Source: Trebonia sp. (GTDB taxonomy: Bacteria; Actinomycetota; Actinomycetes; Streptosporangiales; Streptosporangiaceae). From it: a DNA stretch of 10,239 bases. Shown piece after piece: positions 1-6,998 of the stretch. The notes under the pieces were generated by a model. The model was given only the letters and a program-made list of their open reading frames with translations. It had not been told where the DNA came from and did no database searches. The stretch spans positions 1 through 10,239 of the forward strand of contig JASHPP010000624.1 in the NCBI GenBank assembly GCA_030038035.1. Reading direction: 5' to 3'. The position numbers and the translations under genes were made by a program. Each line of letters starts with the position of its first letter. The stretch's first letter is position 1.

Positions 1-2
1 TC

Positions 3-836
3 CCGGCCGACGACGGCGCGGCCGGCGACGGCGACGGCGCCCCCGGCGTGCGGGCGTCCGCGCCCGAGGCCACGGTTATCCCGGCCCCAGGCGTAAGCCC
101 GGTGACGGCCGGACCGCCCGCGCTGCGGGCGACGGGCGTCGGCGTCCGCTTCACCGGCGTCATCGCGCTTGAGGACATGACCATGGAGGTCCCCGCGGGC
201 TCGGTGAGCGGGCTGATCGGCCCGAACGGCGCGGGAAAGACCACGTTCGTCGACGTGGTGTCGGGGTTCATCAGGAACTACGCCGGCACCGTCGAGATAG
301 CCGGGCGCACCATCGATGGGCTCCTCGTGCACCAGCGCGTGCGCGCCGGGGTCCGCCGCACGTTCCAGCAGGAACGGACGATTCCCGAGCTCACCGCCGG
401 GGAGTACGTCCGCGTCGCGGCGCGGCGGCGCATCTCCATGCAGGAGGTCGCCGACGTGCTCGAGTTCATCGGCGGACCGTCCCCCTACGACCGGATCGCC
501 GACATCGACGTCGGGACGAGGCGACTGCTCGAGATCGCCGGATGCATCGCGGCGCGCCCGAAGATCGTGCTGCTCGATGAGCCGACCGCCGGGCTCGCCG
601 AGGCGGACTCGCTCGCGGTCGCCGCGCGGGTATCGCAGGTGCCGGACGTCTTCGGCTGCGCGGTCCTGCTCATCGAGCACGACATGGAGGTCGTGCGGGC
701 CTGCTGCTCGCACGTCACGGTCATGGACTTCGGCAAGAAGATCGCAGAGGGCCGGCCCGAGGACGTGCTGAAGATGGACACGGTGGTGGCCGCCTATCTC
801 GGGACCGCCGACAAGGCCGCAGTGATCGAGCGATGA
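3..836 (+). CDS. livG: HAAT/branched-chain amino acid-type ABC transporter ATP-binding protein (LivG-like), 5'-partial, probably fused to a permease
   Basis: ATPase of an importer of the branched-chain amino acid (HAAT) class, acting on the inner face of the membrane. Numbering from the GTG at 48, the Walker A motif is G58-PNGAGKT-65, the Q-loop is Q107/Q108 in RTFQQ, Walker B is IVLLDE ending at D177-E178, and the switch His is H211 in IEHD. The ABC signature is degenerate: the usual L-S-x-G-Q block reads IDVGTRR (about 153-159). The frame stays open to the left edge. The 15 codons before GTG 48 encode an Ala/Gly/Asp-rich stretch, and that GTG has no Shine-Dalgarno sequence. I therefore infer that the real gene starts off-window and that this is the C-terminal ATPase half of a LivM-LivG permease/ATPase fusion, a known arrangement in Actinobacteria. 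The stop overlaps the next start (ATGA, 833-836). The substrate cannot be told: HAAT ATPases serve amino acids, amides, urea and aromatic acids. Confidence 0.92.
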   Translation, partial: PADDGAAGDGDGAPGVRASAPEATVIPAPGVSPVTAGPPALRATGVGVRFTGVIALEDMTMEVPAGSVSGLIGPNGAGKTTFVDVVSGFIRNYAGTVEIAGRTIDGLLVHQRVRAGVRRTFQQERTIPELTAGEYVRVAARRRISMQEVADVLEFIGGPSPYDRIADIDVGTRRLLEIAGCIAARPKIVLLDEPTAGLAEADSLAVAARVSQVPDVFGCAVLLIEHDMEVVRACCSHVTVMDFGKKIAEGRPEDVLKMDTVVAAYLGTADKAAVIER

Positions 837-1579
837 CCGCCGACAGCCAGGCGCCGGCCCCGGCCGGAAGCCAGAACGGGCACGCCAGCCGCGGACTCAC
901 CGTCGCTGAGCTCGTCGTCGAGCGGGACACGTTCCCGATCGTCCGCGGCGTCTCGTTCGACGTGCCGCCCGGGGAGGTGACGGTCCTGCTCGGCATCAAC
1001 GGCGCGGGCAAGACGACATTGCTCGAGGCGATCTCCGGGATCATTCCCGCGGCCAAGGGCACGATCGAGCTCGACGGGACCGGCATACGCAAGGCCACCA
1101 GGCGCGAGCGGGTCCGCCGCGGCCTCGGCCACGTAGAGCAGGGGCGGCGGATCTTCCGCGACCTCACCACCGAGGAGAACCTGCTTGTCGCGGGGCGCGA
1201 GGACTGGTCCATTGACGAGGCGTTCGCGCTGTTCCCGCTGCTTGAGCCGCGGCGGAAGACGCGGGCTGGGCTGCTGTCAGGCGGCGAGCAGCAGATGCTG
1301 GTCGTCGCCCGTGCGCTGGCCGTCCGCCCGAAGATCCTGATGGCCGACGAGCTGTCGCTTGGCCTCGGTCCCAGCATCGCCACCGCCCTGGTGACCACGA
1401 TGCGGGCACTGGCCGACGCTGGCCTGGGAGTCCTGCTTGTCGAACAGTTCGCCGCCCTGGCCCTCCAGGTCGGCGACCGGGCTCATGTACTCAGCCAGGG
1501 ACGGTTTGCCTACAGCGGCCCGTGCCAGGTGCTCAAGGACGACCCAGGCATCCTCAAGCGCGCCTACCTCGGCGAATAG
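833..1579 (+). CDS. livF: HAAT/branched-chain amino acid-type ABC transporter ATP-binding protein (LivF-like)
   Basis: Second ATPase of the same importer, 248 aa. Walker A is G54-INGAGKT-61, the Q-loop is Q103 in VEQGRR, the signature is an intact LSGGEQQ (138-144), and Walker B is ILMADE with D162-E163. At the switch position the residue is Q195 (LLVEQ) rather than His. A Gln there is normal for LivF-type subunits, so it is not a defect. The first ~20 residues are a Pro/Ala/Ser-rich extension ahead of the ABC domain, a little longer than usual. The ATG overlaps the upstream stop by 4 bp, so the two ATPases are probably translationally coupled and pair as a heterodimer, with this one supplying the intact signature. 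The TAG stop (1577-1579) lies inside the Shine-Dalgarno stretch of the next gene, placing the transporter and the E1 genes in one transcription unit. Confidence 0.95.
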   Translation: MTADSQAPAPAGSQNGHASRGLTVAELVVERDTFPIVRGVSFDVPPGEVTVLLGINGAGKTTLLEAISGIIPAAKGTIELDGTGIRKATRRERVRRGLGHVEQGRRIFRDLTTEENLLVAGREDWSIDEAFALFPLLEPRRKTRAGLLSGGEQQMLVVARALAVRPKILMADELSLGLGPSIATALVTTMRALADAGLGVLLVEQFAALALQVGDRAHVLSQGRFAYSGPCQVLKDDPGILKRAYLGE

Positions 1580-1588
1580 GAGAAAGGA
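1578..1588 (+). promoter_or_regulatory. Ribosome binding site for the E1 alpha gene
   Basis: The purine-rich run AGGAGAAAGGA sits just before two adjacent in-frame starts, GTG 1591 and ATG 1594. AAAGGA lies 5 nt before the ATG but only 2 nt before the GTG, so the ATG is the better choice. It also argues against an in-frame ATG at 1522, which lies inside livF. Confidence 0.7.
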
Positions 1589-1593
1589 CAGTG

Positions 1594-2616
1594 ATGGCCC
1601 GGATGCAACCAGCGACCGACGACACCCGCTCGATGGTCGGCATGTGGCGGCAGATGCTGCGGATCCGACGGTTCGATGAGGCCGCCAGCCGGCTGCTGAG
1701 ATCCGGGCAGATGCCGGGCGTCCTCCACCTGACCACCGGGCAGGAGGCCGTCGTGGCTGGGAGCAGCGCCGCGATGGGCCCCGACGATCTGCTGATCGGC
1801 ACCCACCGCAACCACGGTTACCCCATCGCCCGCGGCGGTGACCTCGGTCCGCTGATGGCGGAGGTGCTCGGCAAGGCGACCGGCGTCTGCCAGGGGCGGG
1901 GCGGCGAGATGCACCTCATCGACCCGTCTGTTGGCGCGTTCTTCAGCTCCGCCATCCTCGGCTCGGGCCTGCCCGTGGCCGTCGGCACGGCCCTGACCAG
2001 CCAGTTGCGGCGATCCGGCCGGGTCACGCTCGCCACCTTCGGGGACGGCGCGTCCAATGAGGGAGCGATCCACGAGTCGATGAACCTCGCCGCGATCTGG
2101 AAGCTGCCGATCGTCTTCCTGTGCGAGAACAACGGCTACGCGGTGACGGTAGCGGCCAGCTACGCGGTCTCGGTGCACGATATCGCCGACCGGGCCGCGG
2201 CGTACGGCATGCCGGGCGCCGTGGCCGACGGGAGCGACCCGGTGGCGGTCCGGGAGGCAGTGGGCGCGGCCAGGGACCGGGCCGGCGCGGGGCAGGGCCC
2301 CAGCCTGGTGGAGGCCAAGACCTACCGCACTGTCGACCACGCGGAGAACCTCCCCAGCCAGCCGTACCGGCCGGAGGAAGAGGTAGCGAGCTGGCGCGAG
2401 CGCGATCCGATAACGTCCTTCCGCGGCCGGCTGCTGCGGGCGGGGCACGCCACCGCGGGCGAGCTCGACAAGATCGAGCAGGAAGTCGGCGAAGAGGTTG
2501 CCGTGGCGGTGGAATTCGCCTGCGACAGCCCGTTCCCCGCGCCGGCGGCGCTGTGGGAGCACATGTACGCCGACCCGTCGCTCAACCGTCCCGCGGCGTC
2601 CCTGAGCTGGCCGTGA
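1594..2616 (+). CDS. Thiamine-diphosphate-dependent dehydrogenase E1 component, alpha subunit (pyruvate/acetoin dehydrogenase type)
   Basis: Alpha subunit of a heterotetrameric E1 (340 aa, normal length) that decarboxylates a 2-oxo acid, or cleaves acetoin, and passes the acyl group to a lipoyl arm. The ThDP/Mg2+ motif is clear: G150-DG-152 in GDGASNEG, closing with N179-N180 in CENNGYAV. Other family hallmarks are TGQEA near residues 48-52, the HRNHGYPIARG region (71-81) and GRGGEMHL near 101-108. In the C-terminal region the usual Y-R-x-x-GH segment is changed to TYRTVDHAENL, which may bear on substrate choice. The start is set by the Shine-Dalgarno sequence at 1578-1588; GTG 1591 would add one residue. 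It begins 14 bp after livF, and the beta subunit follows after 72 bp. Whether the substrate is pyruvate, a branched 2-oxo acid, acetoin or something else cannot be read from the sequence; overall look is nearest to acetoin/pyruvate E1 subunits. Confidence 0.93.
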   Translation: MARMQPATDDTRSMVGMWRQMLRIRRFDEAASRLLRSGQMPGVLHLTTGQEAVVAGSSAAMGPDDLLIGTHRNHGYPIARGGDLGPLMAEVLGKATGVCQGRGGEMHLIDPSVGAFFSSAILGSGLPVAVGTALTSQLRRSGRVTLATFGDGASNEGAIHESMNLAAIWKLPIVFLCENNGYAVTVAASYAVSVHDIADRAAAYGMPGAVADGSDPVAVREAVGAARDRAGAGQGPSLVEAKTYRTVDHAENLPSQPYRPEEEVASWRERDPITSFRGRLLRAGHATAGELDKIEQEVGEEVAVAVEFACDSPFPAPAALWEHMYADPSLNRPAASLSWP

Positions 2617-2672
2617 GTTCGCCGCGGCGGTCACGGTGACGCCAGCCGGGCAGACCGGCGGCCGGCTATCGG

Positions 2673-2679
2673 AAAGGAG
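2673..2679 (+). promoter_or_regulatory. Ribosome binding site for the E1 beta gene
   Basis: AAAGGAG, 9 nt before GTG 2689, fixes the start of E1 beta. It lies in the 72-bp gap after E1 alpha, in which I see no terminator-like hairpin with a T-run, so read-through within the operon is expected. Confidence 0.75.
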
Positions 2680-2688
2680 CTTGATTCA

Positions 2689-3672
2689 GTGCGCGAGCTA
2701 ACGTACCTGGCGGCCATCCGCGAGGCCCTTATCGAGGAGATGACCAATGACGACGCGGTTATCCTCCTGGGCCAGGACATCCGGGCAAACCTCTACGGGA
2801 CCGCGGGCTTCCTTGACATGTTTCCCGAGGAGCGCATCCGCGACCTGCCGACGTCGGAGACCGCGTGCGTAGGGGCGGCGGTGGGGGCGGCGATGACCGG
2901 ACTTCGCCCGGTGGTCGACATGGGATCCGCCAGCTTCTCGTTCGTCGCCCTCGACCAGTTCATCAGCGAGGTCTCGAAGATCCATTACATGAGCGCCGGG
3001 CGGCTGAAGGTGCCTGTCACCTACCGGATACCGCTGATGTACAACGGCGGGGTCGGCGTCCAGCACTCCGACCGGCCGTATCCCATGTTCATGCAGATGC
3101 CTGGCCTGAAGCTGATCTGCCCGACCACTGCGTCGGACGCGAAGGCGATGATGAAGGCGGCCATCCGCGACGACGACCCGGTCATCGTCTTCGAGGACAC
3201 GTACAACTGGAGCTCCCGCGGCCCGGTGGCCGACCCGCCCGCCCCGGCCCCGATCGGGACCGCCGCCATCGTCCGTGCAGGCGACGACGTGACCGTGGTC
3301 GGCATCGGGCGCACGGTCGCGTTCGCCCTCGCCGCAGCCGGCGAACTCGCCGACGCCGGCGTGTCGGCGGAGGTCATCGACCTGCGGTCGCTGGCGCCAA
3401 TCGACTGGGACACGATCTTCGGCTCGGTCGAGAAGACGGGCAGGCTGGTCGTCGCCGACGCCGCCGTCAGCACCTGCAGCGCCGCCAGCGAGATCGCGGC
3501 GACCGTCGCCGAGCACAGGTTCGAGGCGCTGCGGGCACCGGTCCGGCGGGTGGCATCGCTCCCCGTGCACAGCCCGTACACGCCTTCCCTTGAACGGGAA
3601 ATCTATCCGGACGCCGACAAGATCGCGGCCGCGGTCCGCTCGGTGGCGAAGCAGGCGTCGCATGGCCACTGA
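2689..3672 (+). CDS. Thiamine-diphosphate-dependent dehydrogenase E1 component, beta subunit
   Basis: Partner of the upstream alpha subunit, 327 aa, the normal length for this family. The Glu that activates ThDP is E57 in TSETACVGAA, followed by the typical GAAMTGLRPVVD stretch. H126 in GVGVQHSDRP matches the conserved active-site His region, and ICPTTASDAK and DLRSLAPID are standard landmarks of the transketolase-like and C-terminal domains. The region after VIVFED, usually EHKxLY-like, is DTYNWSSRGPV, a divergence at a position that can contact substrate. The GTG start is supported by AAAGGAG at 2673-2679. The 3' end overlaps the lipoyl-domain gene by 11 bp, so the two are probably made in coupled amounts. 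With alpha it would form an alpha2-beta2 E1 that reductively acylates a lipoyl group. Confidence 0.94.
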   Translation: MRELTYLAAIREALIEEMTNDDAVILLGQDIRANLYGTAGFLDMFPEERIRDLPTSETACVGAAVGAAMTGLRPVVDMGSASFSFVALDQFISEVSKIHYMSAGRLKVPVTYRIPLMYNGGVGVQHSDRPYPMFMQMPGLKLICPTTASDAKAMMKAAIRDDDPVIVFEDTYNWSSRGPVADPPAPAPIGTAAIVRAGDDVTVVGIGRTVAFALAAAGELADAGVSAEVIDLRSLAPIDWDTIFGSVEKTGRLVVADAAVSTCSAASEIAATVAEHRFEALRAPVRRVASLPVHSPYTPSLEREIYPDADKIAAAVRSVAKQASHGH

Positions 3673-3895
3673 GGTCCGCATGCCGCAGTTCGGAATGACG
3701 ATGCACGAGGCCACGATCGTGTCGTGGCTCAAGGGGGTCGGCGACCCCGTCGGCCAGGGAGAGATCCTCGCCACCGCGGAGACCGACAAGGTGACCGTCG
3801 AGATCGAGTCGCCTGTCGCAGGAGTCCTCTCCGCCATCCACGCCGAAGCCGGGAGCACGGTGCCCGTGCTCGATGTCATCGCGATCATTAGGTGA
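3662..3895 (+). CDS. Free-standing lipoyl (biotinyl/lipoyl) domain protein, orphan E2-like carrier
   Basis: A 77-aa protein that is a single lipoyl domain and nothing else. The fold signature runs from MPQFGMTM (7-14) through the hairpin E40-T-D-K43 to SPVAGVL (50-56), with K43 the predicted lipoylation site. This is the N-terminal domain of an E2, not a GcvH-type protein (which is longer, with a different motif context). A complete E2 would continue with a subunit-binding domain and a catalytic acyltransferase (or hydrolase-like) core. Here the frame ends at TGA 3893 and the next gene begins at once, with no E2 remnant. ATG 3662 is chosen because the domain begins there; the frame is open further upstream but lies within E1 beta. 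It overlaps E1 beta by 11 bp. It is the likely acceptor for the neighbouring E1; the next acceptor, and an E3 to reoxidise it, are not in the window. Confidence 0.92.
   Translation: MATEVRMPQFGMTMHEATIVSWLKGVGDPVGQGEILATAETDKVTVEIESPVAGVLSAIHAEAGSTVPVLDVIAIIR
3890..3895 (+). promoter_or_regulatory. Ribosome binding site for the MetE-like gene, overlapping the lipoyl stop codon
   Basis: AGGTGA is an exact match to part of the anti-Shine-Dalgarno complement and lies 8 nt before ATG 3904. It favours that ATG over GTG 3892, which itself lies inside this site and has no purine-rich run upstream. The TGA of the lipoyl gene is part of the site. Confidence 0.55.
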
Positions 3896-3903
3896 GCTTG
3901 GAC

Positions 3904-5082
3904 ATGCCTGACAGGATCCTCACTACGCATACCGGCAGCCTGGTGCGCCCCGAGACGCTGCTCGTATACCTGCGAGCGATGCGGGACGGCGTCCTCGTCG
4001 ACGAGGAGGCTTACCTGAAGACCCTGCAGCATCACGTGAACGACGTTGTGCTGCGGCAGGCCGAGATAGGGATCGACATCGTCAACGACGGCGAGTACGG
4101 CAACACCCACTCGTGGTGGGGCTACATCCGGGAGCGCCTGAGCGGCTTCACCCAGCGCCCCTGGCCGGACGGGGTCCGCGACGAGCCCGAGCGGCGCGGC
4201 CGTGACCGTACCGAGTTCGCGGCCTTCTACGAGGAATACAACCGGCAGGCGATGCCGGAGGCGCCGGTGGCGAGCGACGGGCAGTGGGTCTGCACCGGCC
4301 CGATCGAGTACATCGGCTTCGACGCGCTCCAGGCCAACATCGACCGGCTCAAGGCCGCCACGCAGTCGGCCGATGTCCAGGGGGCGTTCATGCCGGTCGT
4401 CACGCCGGGCAGCGCGGTGCCGTTCCGGCGGGACGAGTTCTACGCGACCGAGGAGGACTTCGTGTTCGCGCTCGCGGACGCGATGAACAAGGAGTACCGG
4501 GCCATCGCCGACGCCGGAGTGATCGTCCAGGTCGACGACGCGTTCATGGCCACCATGTACGACTCGGTGGTGCCGCCGGGCACATTCGCCGACTACCTGG
4601 CGTGGGCGGAGGTGCGGCTGGAGGCCCTACGCCGGGCGCTGGCGGGCGTGCCGCCCGAGCTGTCGCGCTATCACCTGTGCTGGGGCTCGTGGAACGGGCC
4701 GCACCTGTACGACGTGGAGCTCAAGGACATCGTCGGGCTGCTGCTGAAGATCCCGGTCGGTGCCTATGCGATCGAGCAGGCGAACCCGCGGCACGAGCAC
4801 GAATGGCGGGTATGGGAGGACACCGAGCTGCCGGACGGCAAGGTGCTGATCCCCGGGGTCATCAGCCACGCGACGAACATCGTCGAGCACCCCGAGCTGG
4901 TCCGCGAGCGCATCGTGCGGCTCGCCCGGCTCGTCGGCCGGGAGCGGGTCATCGCGGGCGTCGACTGCGGGTTCGCCCAGCACCCGTTCATCCGCCGCAC
5001 ACATCCGCTGGTGATGTGGGCCAAGCTGCGCAGCCTCGCACAAGGCGCCCGCCTCGCGAGCCAGGACCTGTGGCCGGGATAG
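3904..5082 (+). CDS. Cobalamin-independent methionine synthase II family protein (MetE C-terminal domain-like zinc enzyme)
   Basis: A 392-aa single-barrel protein related to the catalytic half of MetE. It opens with ILTTHTGSLVRP, the family N-terminal hallmark. The four MetE-type zinc ligands are all identifiable: H257 and C259 in YHLCWGSWNGPH, E291 in AIEQANPRHEHEW, and C355 in GVDCGF. Family members activate a thiol on zinc and move an alkyl group to or from it. True MetE has a second N-terminal barrel and is about twice as long, so this is not a canonical methionine synthase. The fold group includes epoxyalkane:coenzyme M transferase, which in epoxide metabolism works beside SDR enzymes, as here. 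Automated labels such as 5-methyltetrahydropteroyltriglutamate-homocysteine methyltransferase would be over-specific. The start at ATG 3904 is supported by AGGTGA at 3890-3895; GTG 3892 would add four residues. A 35-bp gap separates it from the SDR. Substrate and thiol unknown. Confidence 0.9.
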   Translation: MPDRILTTHTGSLVRPETLLVYLRAMRDGVLVDEEAYLKTLQHHVNDVVLRQAEIGIDIVNDGEYGNTHSWWGYIRERLSGFTQRPWPDGVRDEPERRGRDRTEFAAFYEEYNRQAMPEAPVASDGQWVCTGPIEYIGFDALQANIDRLKAATQSADVQGAFMPVVTPGSAVPFRRDEFYATEEDFVFALADAMNKEYRAIADAGVIVQVDDAFMATMYDSVVPPGTFADYLAWAEVRLEALRRALAGVPPELSRYHLCWGSWNGPHLYDVELKDIVGLLLKIPVGAYAIEQANPRHEHEWRVWEDTELPDGKVLIPGVISHATNIVEHPELVRERIVRLARLVGRERVIAGVDCGFAQHPFIRRTHPLVMWAKLRSLAQGARLASQDLWPG

Positions 5083-5106
5083 GCCGGCCGGACTACTAGC
5101 AGATCT

Positions 5107-5112
5107 AAGGAG
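5107..5112 (+). promoter_or_regulatory. Ribosome binding site for the SDR gene
   Basis: AAGGAG, 5 nt before ATG 5118, in the 35-bp gap between the MetE-like gene and the SDR; it decides the SDR start. Confidence 0.7.
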
Positions 5113-5117
5113 CAGCG

Positions 5118-5911
<794 letters not shown>

Positions 5912-5915
<4 letters not shown>

Positions 5916-6742
5916 CGGTGAAGTTCGTGCTCGCGAACCGCCGCAAGGACGGGATGACGCTGGAGGAGTTCCGCTACGAGTGGGGTGTCATCCACGTCGC
6001 CATCATGGTCACCAGCCCGGGGGCCACCGAGCGGATCCGGCGTTACGTCCAGGGGTACAGCCTTGAGGACGTCTTCCCGGATGTGCGGCTGGCGTATCCC
6101 TACTCGGCAGAGCACTGGGACGGGTTCGCGTCGCTTGCGTTCGAGACCCTGGAGTCGTTCCTGACCTCGGTCCAGCCCCGCCGTGGCGGGCCGGCGCACG
6201 ACTTCAGCCACCCGAGCATGGTGGTCGACGTCACCGGCGAGGAGGCCGTGCTGTTCGACGAACTCCAGGCGGCCGAGGAGGACACGGTCAAGCTCGTCCA
6301 CTTCCTCCGCCCTGCCCCCGGGGTGAGCCGTGAGCGGTTCGCGGACGAGTGGCGCGACGGCTACGCGACGGCGGTCGCCGCGGCGGCGAGGGGCGCGGCG
6401 CGCAAGTACGCCCTCAGCCCCCCGGTGCCGCTGGATGCCAGCCCGTTCGAGGGCACCCCGTACGGGCAGGGCGCCTTCGGCACCTACTGGGGCATCGAGG
6501 AGCTGTTCTTCGCCAGCCAGGCGGACTTCGCGGCGTTCGCCGGCGACGCGCAGGCGCGCGCGCTGATCACCAAGGCCGGGAACGGGCTCGTCGACGCCGC
6601 GGGCAGCTTCGCCATGGTCGTCACCGACCGGCTGCGCTTCGTGAGCACCCGTAGCCCGGACGGCACGTCGGTCTATACCTGGGCACCGCCTGGCCTGGAG
6701 GTCCGCAGCGTCCCGGGGACCCTGCGGCCCGCGCTCAGCTAA
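5912..6742 (+). CDS. Tandem EthD-like domain protein (duplicated dimeric alpha/beta-barrel fold)
   Basis: A 276-aa protein that reads as two copies of an EthD-type ferredoxin-like domain. Copy 1 spans about residues 1-117: VKFVLANRRKDGMTLEEF, W24-x3-H28, RRYVQGY, then WDGFASLAF and a LESF helix. Copy 2 spans about 126-245: VKLVHFLRPAPGVSRERF, W147-x3-Y151, ARKYAL, then the YWGIEELFF strand and a DFAAF helix. The His of the W-x3-H motif in copy 1 is Tyr in copy 2. EthD proteins occur beside cytochrome P450 and other catabolic systems, and related folds act as cyclases or dehydratases; the exact activity is often unknown. About 30 residues follow copy 2 with no recognisable domain. It is coupled to the SDR by a 4-bp overlap and ends the operon. 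The fold call rests on my reading of motif order, not on a profile search. Confidence 0.8.
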
Positions 6743-6780
6743 GGACCCGTCCAGGCCCCCTGAGCCGGGCGCAGACCACC

Positions 6781-6805
6781 CCGCCGATGCGGCCCGCCGC
6801 GGCGG
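6781..6805 (+). terminator. GC-rich hairpin after the operon, possible terminator
   Basis: Inverted repeat: outer arms CCGCCG / CGGCGG, inner arms CGG / CCG around a 4-nt loop, with ATG bulged on the left arm. It lies 39 bp after the stop of the EthD-like gene. There is no T-run after it, so it is not a textbook intrinsic terminator, although GC-rich actinobacteria often use hairpins without U-tracts. Folding is by eye. Confidence 0.3.
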
Positions 6806-6812
6806 TCAAGGC

Positions 6813-6840
6813 TTGATAACGCATCGGTATGGGGTATTCC
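6813..6840 (+). promoter_or_regulatory. Weak promoter-like element upstream of the fusion gene
   Basis: TTGATA at 6813-6818 matches the -35 consensus at five of six positions. A 16-nt spacer leads to TATTCC at 6835-6840, which matches the -10 only at its first three bases. This is the most AT-rich patch between the operon and the next gene, which fits an independent promoter there, but the -10 is poor. Confidence 0.25.
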
Positions 6841-6908
6841 CTCCCCTGGTAGGACGGTTCATGCTGGGAGCAAGCCGGGCCGCGCTTCCATGGCCGTTCA
6901 CGCTCGTC

Positions 6909-6932
6909 TGGCCTGCGTGAGGGCGCAGGCCG
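6909..6932 (+). other. Perfect inverted repeat in the leader of the fusion gene
   Basis: GGCCTGCG (6910-6917) and CGCAGGCC (6924-6931) form an 8-bp stem with a 6-nt loop TGAGGG, extendable by one T-G pair. It lies about 70 bp before the start codon and would form in the mRNA leader. It might be a regulatory stem or chance in GC-rich DNA; no known riboswitch core surrounds it. Confidence 0.35.
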
Positions 6933-6989
6933 ACCGGGCAAGGCAGGCTAACCCCGACAAAGCCGCGAGCACAGCGCCGGCCGGGCACT

Positions 6990-6996
6990 AGGAGGG
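6990..6996 (+). promoter_or_regulatory. Ribosome binding site for the fusion gene
   Basis: AGGAGGG is a near-perfect Shine-Dalgarno sequence. It ends only 2 nt before ATG 6999 but 5 nt before the in-frame GTG 7002, so translation may really begin at the GTG, shortening the protein by one residue. Confidence 0.7.
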
Positions 6997-6998
6997 CA

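Larger units (their letters stand above)
6743..6998 (+). other. Intergenic region between the operon and the methyltransferase fusion gene
   Basis: 256 bp with no convincing coding sequence. In order it holds a GC-rich hairpin (6781-6805), a weak promoter-like element (6813-6840), a second perfect 8-bp hairpin (6909-6932) and a strong Shine-Dalgarno run (6990-6996). The spacing leaves a possible leader of roughly 150 nt if transcription starts near 6847. I looked for cobalamin, SAM and SAH riboswitch signatures because the next gene handles methyl groups, and found no match. Confidence 0.6.

Noticed and set aside
1522..1593. Upstream ATG 1522 as the start of E1 alpha
   Set aside because: It would overlap livF by 58 bp and add an Arg/Pro-rich leader unlike the family; the ribosome binding site at 1578-1588 points to ATG 1594.
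1564..2634. 356-codon minus-strand open frame opposite E1 alpha
   Set aside because: Low-complexity Arg/Ala/Gly-rich composition without motifs, fully covered by the E1 alpha gene on the other strand.
3662..3895. Reading the lipoyl gene as a broken E2 pseudogene
   Set aside because: The domain is complete, ends cleanly after its last strand, and the following MetE-like gene starts within a few bases, leaving no E2 remnant.
2698..4110. 470-codon open frame on the minus strand across E1 beta, the lipoyl gene and the MetE-like gene
   Set aside because: It lies antisense to three genes with clear family motifs and encodes Arg/Gly/His/Asp-rich sequence with no recognisable domain; long antisense frames are expected in DNA this GC-rich.
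3904..5082. Calling this gene metE (methionine synthase)
   Set aside because: It has only the catalytic barrel, about half the length of MetE, and sits in a catabolic-looking operon, so methionine synthesis is not supported.
6743..6998. Cobalamin, SAM or SAH riboswitch before the homocysteine methyltransferase-like gene
   Set aside because: No B12 box, no SAM-I/IV-type core and no SAH conserved core could be matched by eye; only generic GC-rich hairpins are present.
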